Below the pieces are notes generated by a model. The model was given only the letters and a program-made list of their open reading frames with translations, ran no database searches and had not been told where the DNA came from. This document shows, one piece after another, positions 58,484 through 64,000 of a DNA stretch of 64,000 nt; within the stretch, counting starts at the first letter, position 1, and the number at the start of each line of letters is the position of its first letter. A program made the position numbers and the translations under genes. Source of the stretch: an uncultured Alphaproteobacteria bacterium (GTDB lineage Bacteria > Pseudomonadota > Alphaproteobacteria > Rhizobiales > Beijerinckiaceae); NCBI GenBank assembly GCA_937988775.1, contig CALKHP010000048.1, forward strand, positions 89,730-153,729, written 5' to 3'.

Positions 58484-59616
58484 TGCGTGCTGTCGCGATG
58501 GGGCAGCGACCCGGCCTTGGCCAACATGATCAGGCTGTGGCGGGATGCTTCCGCGATCTGTGTCCAGGCCGTGGCCGCCTCCCCGGTCAGAAAAGCCTGG
58601 ACCCGCGCAGCGATGTTTCCCGGCGCGTAAAAACCGGAAACGTTAACTTTGGCCAGGAGCGGAAACGCCTGCGGATCGTCGATCTCGATACGGGCAACCT
58701 GACGGCGTTCGATGCTGCGGAAATTCGACTGGAATTCATTTGGCAGCGCATCCGCCAGCCCCTCGATACGGGCAATACGGCCGATCCTGCGGGTAGCACC
58801 GTCATTGACCACCGCCATATTGCCAGGCTCGACCGAATAGAAACGATTGATCGGCAGATAGGCGACGACATATTTGGGGCCGTGATGCAGTTCGGCGATC
58901 GCCTCGCCGGGCCGCACAACGGTGCCGGCGGCGGCGATCTTCGAGCCAGCGATGCCGTCCACCGTCGCGACGATCGCGCCGTCCCGATAGGTCGCCTGCG
59001 CCTTGTCGAGGGCGGTGACAAGGCGTTCCAGATTGCCGACGATCGCGGTGCGTTCGCTTTCCAGGGCGATCGCATCGGCTCTGAGCGATTCTGCGTCGCG
59101 GGCGGCCTCGAAGCGCTCATGCGCCACCTCGGCCCGGCGGGTCGTCGTGGCAAAGCCGCCTCGAGCGGCTTTCTCCACCGCGGCCAGCGCTGCCTGGGAA
59201 TCGTTCACCCGCTGGTCTGCGGATGGCAGCGTGGCATGGATGGCGGCGAGACGTGCATCGATCTGCTCGCGGCGCGACCTCGCCTGCGCCTCACGCGTAG
59301 TCAGGTCGGATATGAGATCAATCATCTGGGTCGACGCCACCGTGGCAAGGCGCTGTCCAGCTAAGACATGATCGCCGGGGTGGGCTACCACGGAAAGAAC
59401 CTGCGCCTGGTAGTTGGGACCGACGACCTCGCGGTCCTGCATGATCAGGCCATCGGCATCGAGGAAGGCGAGAGGCCCGACCATTTGGAACACGATCCAG
59501 CCGCCGCCGGCCAGAAGCAGCCCCAGATAGAGGCGACGGGCGAGAGACTGGCTCGCTCGCGCCTGGTTTTTCAAGTTGTCGGGCCGTGGCCGAGACCGAA
59601 GCGAATGAATGGTCAT
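58480..59616 (-). CDS. HlyD-family membrane fusion/adaptor protein
   Basis: A 378-residue protein with a cytoplasmic N-terminus, one transmembrane helix (about 30-50, LGLLLAGGGWIVFQMVG), a beta-barrel/lipoyl half (VVGPNYQAQVLSVVAHPGDH), a long coiled coil (about 100-205) and the closing lipoyl/barrel part (DGIAGSKIAAAGTVVRPGEA). The layout is HlyD/EmrA-like. It follows the GT2 synthase by 13 bases, suggesting it carries the growing polymer across the periplasm, as BgsB-type proteins are proposed to do for mixed-linkage glucan. Confidence 0.88.
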   Translation of the reverse strand: MTIHSLRSRPRPDNLKNQARASQSLARRLYLGLLLAGGGWIVFQMVGPLAFLDADGLIMQDREVVGPNYQAQVLSVVAHPGDHVLAGQRLATVASTQMIDLISDLTTREAQARSRREQIDARLAAIHATLPSADQRVNDSQAALAAVEKAARGGFATTTRRAEVAHERFEAARDAESLRADAIALESERTAIVGNLERLVTALDKAQATYRDGAIVATVDGIAGSKIAAAGTVVRPGEAIAELHHGPKYVVAYLPINRFYSVEPGNMAVVNDGATRRIGRIARIEGLADALPNEFQSNFRSIERRQVARIEIDDPQAFPLLAKVNVSGFYAPGNIAARVQAFLTGEAATAWTQIAEASRHSLIMLAKAGSLPHRDSTQ

Positions 59617-59629
59617 GGGTGCCGTGCTC

Positions 59630-60919
59630 CTACTTCCATACAAGCCAGTCACGGGTCTTCTGAGGCGTATAATTGTCTTGGCGGGACAGCGAGAATATCC
59701 ACTCGGACGTGTAGGCGTAGAAACGCTGCGAGCGCATGACGAAGGACTGGAACGGGCCGAACAGCGGCAGGAACGGCAGAAGACGCCAGTAGATCGGGCG
59801 GCCGGTGACCAGGACCGCGCATGCAAAAACCGCGATGTCGAGCACGAAGAGCGCCAGCATGACCGCAACGAGCAGCAGCGTGCCCAACTCGCCGTAACGC
59901 GTCAGAAGCCAAGTCAGATAAAATGGAAACACGATTGTCGGCAGCAGGTTGAAAAGCAGGAAATCCCATTGATGGATGAGATCCCGCCAGAAAAAGCGGG
60001 CGCCGAACGGATTGTAGAGGTGCTTGAATTTGCGCAGACGCAACGCGAACGTATCGCGGTCCCAGCGATTGCGCTGGCGCAGCAGCGTATAAAGCGTGTG
60101 GGGAACGTCGGTGTAGCAGATCGAGTGACGGACGAAGACGACCCTGTAGCCGGCAAGCCGAAGCCGCATCGTGAAGTCGAAGTCCTCGCCGCCGCCCGCG
60201 TCCATGCCGTTGATATGCTCCCAGGCATCACGCCGGAACGCGCCGTAGGCGCCAGACACGCAGCACACCTGGTCGAGGGCATCAGCGTAGGATTTTCCGA
60301 GCGAAATCGACATCAGGTACTCGATGCCCTGAAGCGAGGCCACGACCGAACGCCGCCAGTTTCTCACCAGAATGTTGCCGCTGACCGCAGTGACGGTGCG
60401 ATCCTCGACGATCGGGCGCAAGAGTTCCTCGATTGCATCGGCCTCGAATGAGCAGTCGCAATCGATCACCACGAAGATGTCACCCGTCGCGAGCCTGGCG
60501 GCGAGGTTGATTCCCGACGGCTTTCCACCACGCAACTCGATGCGAACCGCCGAATGCACAAGCCTCTCCCGGCGCAGCCGGCTCATGACGGCAAAGGTCC
60601 TGTCGGTCGAACCATCATCGACGCAGACGATCTCGAATGCCGTGAACGTCTGCTCCCGCAGCGAATGGACGCATTTCTCGATCGAATCCTCCTCGTTATG
60701 CCCCACGAGCAGAATGGAGACTTTCGGCACCTTTCGGGGATCGAGTGGCGGCGACGCCCGGTCGCCACCGACCATCAATGCGGCGGCGGTCGCCTGCACC
60801 CCGAGAAAGTATCGCGGCACCTCCGCGAATAACGTCAGCCAGAAAAGGCCGATGAAGGCTCCTCCCGGCAACGCCGCCAGGAAATCCCAGGCACTTGCGA
60901 AAAAGTCGAGGCTCGCCAC
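59630..60919 (-). CDS. Processive family 2 glycosyltransferase (membrane polysaccharide synthase)
   Basis: A protein of about 429 residues. An N-terminal membrane segment (ALPGGAFIGLFWLTLF) is followed by a GT2 domain with VDDGSTD, the DxD-type DCDCS, GGGEDFDF as catalytic base region, and RQRNRWDRD, the Q-x-x-R-W motif of processive synthases. About three C-terminal membrane helices follow. No PilZ domain is fused. These features define cellulose/curdlan-like synthases. I use the GTG at 60919, one base after the upstream gene's stop; an ATG at 60967 would add 16 residues and overlap that gene. Confidence 0.9.
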   Translation of the reverse strand: MASLDFFASAWDFLAALPGGAFIGLFWLTLFAEVPRYFLGVQATAAALMVGGDRASPPLDPRKVPKVSILLVGHNEEDSIEKCVHSLREQTFTAFEIVCVDDGSTDRTFAVMSRLRRERLVHSAVRIELRGGKPSGINLAARLATGDIFVVIDCDCSFEADAIEELLRPIVEDRTVTAVSGNILVRNWRRSVVASLQGIEYLMSISLGKSYADALDQVCCVSGAYGAFRRDAWEHINGMDAGGGEDFDFTMRLRLAGYRVVFVRHSICYTDVPHTLYTLLRQRNRWDRDTFALRLRKFKHLYNPFGARFFWRDLIHQWDFLLFNLLPTIVFPFYLTWLLTRYGELGTLLLVAVMLALFVLDIAVFACAVLVTGRPIYWRLLPFLPLFGPFQSFVMRSQRFYAYTSEWIFSLSRQDNYTPQKTRDWLVWK

Positions 60920-60920
60920 C

Positions 60921-62336
60921 TCACGGGCTCGCCGGGTTCGGCCGGCCCAGTATCCTCGCGATCTCACCGGGGCCGAAGACCGCGTATTTTATGCGCGGAG
61001 GAACGGCGAGCCGCCGCTCCAACTCCGCACTGATCTGCGGTAACGCCTGCTTCACCTCGCTTTTGCGATCTCCACCCAGAAGGGCCAGGAACAGGGGCGC
61101 GGCATCGATGATTTCCGTTTCGGGCGTGAATGTCTCGCGGAGCAGCATGTTAAACAAAATACGGGTCTGCTCCCACATTCTCCCGCCAGAAATACAAGCC
61201 TCCGTCTCGTTGAGTTGAGCCGCAAGAACGCAGAACGGCCGTTTGGCAGCGGTCTCGCGCTCGGCGAAGGCGGCCAGGCGGCCGACGACAACGTCCTGCC
61301 GATTTTCCGGCAACGGCATGCCGGAACGGATCTGCGCAAAACCAGCCTCGGTTATCGTGTGCGCCCAGATCGTGCGCTTGCCCAGGTCACATGCCTGGCC
61401 CTGGGCGCGGCAATCGAGGCAGAGATATCCAACCGGCGCATCGGTGGAGGCGTGACCGCAGGCACGGCAGGACATGAGATTGCCCGGCCGGTCATAGTCA
61501 AGACCGAAACTCTCGAGATGCATCCGGCATTTCGGGCAGACCAACGCAGTGCCTTCCCTGAATTCATGCTCCGGTGCCTGCGCGCAGCAGCGGAAATGAT
61601 GAATGATCGCTTCCTCGACCAGGTTGGTGCTTCCGCAGGTACTGCAGCACTCTTGCAGCGACAGCCGTGCCGAAGTGCATCGCGGGCATGTGAGGAGAGC
61701 ATCGAAGAACTGCCGTGTCAGCAAACCTAGCTCGACCAGTTTCTCAGCCAGGCCCAGCGCATCGGGTACCGCGGCGGAATCCGGGTAGACGACTGTTTCC
61801 GATACGGAGGCATCACGCGTCGGTTCGCTGCCGCGGCCACGGACCGCCAGTCGCGCCAGAAGGTGCTCACGCGGATCGTGCGATGTCCATATCCGCGCCG
61901 GCAGGAGTCGCATCCGCTCGATCGCCGGCCGCAGCATGACTGCCGCCTCGGCAAGGCAAGTTCGGCTCGTCGCTTCGATGCTCAGGTCGGCCCGTCGCGC
62001 GTTGGTGCCGGCTAATCCAAGGCCTCCGCTAGGGGAAGCATCGACGACCGGAACAATAGCCGCAACCGCAGGCGACAGGCGGGAGGTCAGGAGTTGAGCT
62101 GCGTTGCGTTCGGTCAGGATGACAAGGTCTGGAATTCCACGGCCATTGCCGACATGGCGGAGCCCCTCCGGCAGGCAAGTGTCATCCAACCTCCAGGGTA
62201 AACCGAGAATAGAAATCGAAGTCGCGACAGCGTGAGTGAGTGGCTCGAATGCGTGAATAGGGATTATCGACGGCCTGTAGCCGTCCATTTCCCTAACCGC
62301 AAAGGCGCTTTCGACATTAGCCATGCATCGCCCCAT
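60921..62336 (-). CDS. Cysteine-rich zinc-ribbon protein with degenerate GGDEF-like C-terminus (TackOD1-like)
   Basis: A protein of about 471 residues. The N-terminal part (1-170) is receiver-like or Rossmann-like (IPDLVILTERNAAQLL). The centre holds Cys pairs at about 217/220, 231/234, 267/270, 290/293 and 306/309, e.g. CPRC, CPKC, CRAC and CLDC, forming two or more zinc ribbons that recall the TackOD1 domain. The last 130 residues resemble a diguanylate cyclase fold whose GGDEF loop is LLGGDRKSE, lacking the active Glu pair. It precedes the synthase by one base, so it is a likely regulator. Start uncertain (ATG 62336 or 62324, TTG 62366). Confidence 0.7.
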   Translation of the reverse strand: MGRCMANVESAFAVREMDGYRPSIIPIHAFEPLTHAVATSISILGLPWRLDDTCLPEGLRHVGNGRGIPDLVILTERNAAQLLTSRLSPAVAAIVPVVDASPSGGLGLAGTNARRADLSIEATSRTCLAEAAVMLRPAIERMRLLPARIWTSHDPREHLLARLAVRGRGSEPTRDASVSETVVYPDSAAVPDALGLAEKLVELGLLTRQFFDALLTCPRCTSARLSLQECCSTCGSTNLVEEAIIHHFRCCAQAPEHEFREGTALVCPKCRMHLESFGLDYDRPGNLMSCRACGHASTDAPVGYLCLDCRAQGQACDLGKRTIWAHTITEAGFAQIRSGMPLPENRQDVVVGRLAAFAERETAAKRPFCVLAAQLNETEACISGGRMWEQTRILFNMLLRETFTPETEIIDAAPLFLALLGGDRKSEVKQALPQISAELERRLAVPPRIKYAVFGPGEIARILGRPNPASP

Positions 62337-62721
62337 GGCCAGAAGCCTTGGAGCAACTAATTCCAATCATATCGGTGTAAATTCGATTCGAAATCAAGGA
62401 CCGACGGCGATTGCTGCTGCCATACTTGGCGCAAATGATAATCGCTGCTCCGGCTTGCATGCCGCTTATTGCCCCTTCCAGTGCCGGGCCGCTGACCTGT
62501 TTGTCTGCGGCATAGACGCTGACAACGACATCGTATCCCCTGGCAGGAAGTATCCATTCCAAATGAGCAGGCCATACTTGTGGGGCGCAAGCGCTCTTTT
62601 CCGTCAAATTGTCCCCGCCTGGAGCCAAGGCACGGTTAATTTTGGCCCGCGTCGTAGTTAAAACTGGGGCACCAAAATAAATCGCAGGGCACTGGTGCTT
62701 TTCTTTTTTTATCATGCCCAT
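62317..62721 (-). CDS. First gene of the polysaccharide operon, hypothetical
   Basis: A 134-residue protein starting at ATG 62721 after a GGGAGCG leader. Contains DVVVSVYAADKQVSGPALEG and AAIIICAKYGSSNRR, a small alpha/beta or receiver-fold-like pattern, but without the receiver aspartates. Its 3' end overlaps the zinc-ribbon gene start by about 20 bases. It could be an independent regulator or the N-terminal part of that protein split by a frameshift. No family recognised. Confidence 0.5.
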   Translation of the reverse strand: MGMIKKEKHQCPAIYFGAPVLTTTRAKINRALAPGGDNLTEKSACAPQVWPAHLEWILPARGYDVVVSVYAADKQVSGPALEGAISGMQAGAAIIICAKYGSSNRRRSLISNRIYTDMIGISCSKASGHGAMHG

Positions 62722-62742
62722 CGCTCCCGGAGATTTACTCAA

Positions 62743-62861
62743 GATTAGCCACGAATTTTTAATAATGTGAAATATACGTCGCTAAATTAAGGTATTTATT
62801 AAGGATAACGCCCTATGGCCGTTTTATATCGCCTCCTTCAATTGGAGGGCTAGATGTATAA
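62743..62861. promoter_or_regulatory. AT-rich probable promoter region of the polysaccharide operon
   Basis: The most AT-rich stretch of the window (for instance TTTTTAATAATGTGAAATATAC and AAATTAAGGTATTTATTAAGG). It lies between the polysaccharide operon and the exonuclease remnant and likely holds the operon promoter. No defined operator seen. Confidence 0.45.
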
Positions 62862-63378
62862 TTGGACTATGGACAGCTTCGCCTCGCGATGGTGCGTTCT
62901 CGTCTGTTCTGGAAGGTCGCATCTGGGATCGATGGTCAACAGGCCGTTGCCGGGACGCGCGTCTGGAATCTCGACGCGATCTGCGAGACTAAGGCGGTTG
63001 CCGAACTGCTCGCTCTCGACGTGCCGGTGATCCTGGCCGGCGACTACAACGTGATGCCCACCGGTCTCGACGCCTACAAGCCGGAGCGCTGGCGCGACGA
63101 CGCACTCTTCCGACCGGAGACGAAGGAGGCATTCCACACCCTCACAGGACAAGGCTGGACGGATGCTTTGCGCAGGCTCCACCCTAGGGAGCGCATCTAT
63201 ACGTTCTGGAATCAATTCCGGAACGCCTGGAGACGCGACGCCGAGCTTCGGATCGACCACTTCCTCCTAGCGCCGGCCGTCGCCGGCCGCCTTCAGTCAG
63301 CTGGCGTCGATTGCCATGTTCACGGCTGGGAGAAGTGAGCGACCACGCCCCCGTCTGGATCGAGCTTGCGGGGGGAGG
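62862..63378 (+). pseudogene. xthA: Exodeoxyribonuclease III remnant (N-terminal loss plus frameshift)
   Basis: From about codon 45 the frame is clearly exonuclease III: LDVPVILAGDYNVMP, a PERWRDDALFRPETKEAFH segment, and RIDHFLLAP. The conserved N-terminal half, with the metal-binding N-x-N and E motifs, is absent, replaced by unrelated sequence. The frame stops at TGA 63336-63338 right after GWEK, where one base is missing. The next phase continues SDHAPVWIELA, containing the catalytic Asp-His pair. Both losses would abolish activity. Confidence 0.85.
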
Positions 63379-63381
63379 AGA

Positions 63382-63828
63382 ATGACGATGGAGGATCCGT
63401 TCGACCTCGGCCGGTTCAGGATCGCACAGGATCCGGTCTTCGAGACTGCGATTGCCGAACTGCGCGCCGGGCGCAAGCACAGCCATTGGATGTGGTTCAT
63501 CTTTCCCCAGTTGCGAGGGCTCGGCCGTTCACCGACCGCGAATTACTACGGTATCTTGTCGCTTGCCGAAGCTCGCGCCTATCTCGCTGACCCGATTTTG
63601 GGAGGCCGATTGCGCATTGCGACCGAGGCGGTGCTCGGGGTGGAGGGACGCTCGGTGAACGAGATCTTTGGCTCGCCGGATGATCTCAAACTCCACTCCT
63701 CGATAACATTGTTCGGCGAGGCGGTCGGCTCATCGGATTCTCTTTTCCAGACGGCGCTCGAACGATATTTCGACGGCAGGCCCGACGACGTCACGCGCGT
63801 GCTGCTTAGCGATCAGCCATCGCCCTGA
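63382..63828 (+). CDS. DUF1810 family protein
   Basis: A 148-residue protein. The motif HSHWMWFIFPQLRGLG with downstream ARAYLADPILGGRL and HSSITLFGEA defines DUF1810 (calpastatin-like in old annotation). Structures of this family are small helical bundles of unknown function. The start ATG 63382 has GGGAGGAG upstream. It follows the decayed exonuclease gene on the same strand, a pairing sometimes seen when both are intact. Confidence 0.92.
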   Translation: MTMEDPFDLGRFRIAQDPVFETAIAELRAGRKHSHWMWFIFPQLRGLGRSPTANYYGILSLAEARAYLADPILGGRLRIATEAVLGVEGRSVNEIFGSPDDLKLHSSITLFGEAVGSSDSLFQTALERYFDGRPDDVTRVLLSDQPSP

Positions 63829-64000
63829 TCACCTATGCTGCTGCGCCATGGGCGTTGCAGGAGCGAATCCCGCCAGTCCGCATTCTCCTCTGATCCGCCC
63901 CGGGGACTCTCGATCATTCCGCCAGTTCGGACGTAATGTCCGAAAGGGGGCCGAAAGCGGACTGACAGCTTCGGACCCCGGAAAAGCGAAAGCTGACACA
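63829..64000. other. Right end of window, no supported gene
   Basis: Contains a perfect 7-bp inverted repeat TTCGGAC..GTCCGAA (63926-63944). No recognisable protein in any frame up to the edge. Confidence 0.35.

Overview
The window is a continuous GC-rich stretch (apart from an AT-richer accessory part near 54.3-57.6 and 62.3-62.9 kb) from an alphaproteobacterium, most likely order Hyphomicrobiales (Rhizobiales). The evidence is the FlaF/FlbT flagellin regulators, a complete PhyR-NepR-EcfG general stress response core, an adrenodoxin-type ferredoxin beside a thioredoxin-reductase-like ferredoxin:NADP reductase, a YcjX/TIGR01620 pair, and a giant coiled-coil protein resembling the Growth Pole Ring protein (GPR/RgsE) of polar-growing rhizobia. 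I cannot name the genus from sequence alone.

Layout. 0-8.8 kb: late flagellar genes (rod-binding FlgJ-like fragment, FlgN/FlbY-like protein, FlaG-like protein, flaF, flagellin, flbT, flgL, flgK, flgE). 9-15 kb: TIGR01620 and YcjX membrane/GTPase pair, SixA phosphatase, a membrane protein, ferredoxin reductase, 2Fe-2S ferredoxin and an Hpt protein. 15-20.7 kb: the 1866-residue GPR-like protein. 21-25 kb: an Mla-type lipid ABC transporter operon (permease, ATPase, MlaD-like, auxiliary lipoprotein), then a CheZ-like phosphatase. 26-30 kb: XRE-cupin regulator, ThiD, EamA transporter and an atypical SDR. 29.8-32.9 kb: a tripartite tricarboxylate transporter (tctCBA) behind a G10 tract. 33-36.5 kb: cytochrome b, cytochrome c and an orphan form-II CoxL-like molybdoenzyme subunit. 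36.6-40.2 kb: a histidine kinase, a response regulator and a receiver-HisKA_2 hybrid.

40.2-49.8 kb is a stress-response neighbourhood. The core is phyR facing nepR-ecfG-kinase across one symmetric EcfG-type promoter. Around it lie small membrane, lipoprotein and PRC-barrel genes, most with their own GGAAC-N16/17-(C)GTT promoter. This looks like a regulator sitting inside its own regulon. Also here are a receiver protein, a Crp/Fnr regulator, msrB and very small proteins. A dispersed two-hairpin repeat of about 105 bp occurs four times in this part.

50-52.2 kb holds a nucleobase permease and a ROK kinase. A tRNA-Lys gene (52281-52356) then marks the left edge of an accessory region with a HerA-like ATPase, an exported amidohydrolase and a tyrosine recombinase. 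Next is a tightly packed minus-strand operon (57.6-62.7 kb) that looks like an exopolysaccharide synthesis/export module: processive GT2 synthase, HlyD-type adaptor, exported TIM-barrel-like protein, and a cysteine-rich zinc-ribbon protein with a degenerate GGDEF-like tail. The window ends with a decayed exonuclease III gene and a DUF1810 gene. The best candidates for something undescribed are the polysaccharide operon and the compact EcfG regulon with its bidirectional promoter.
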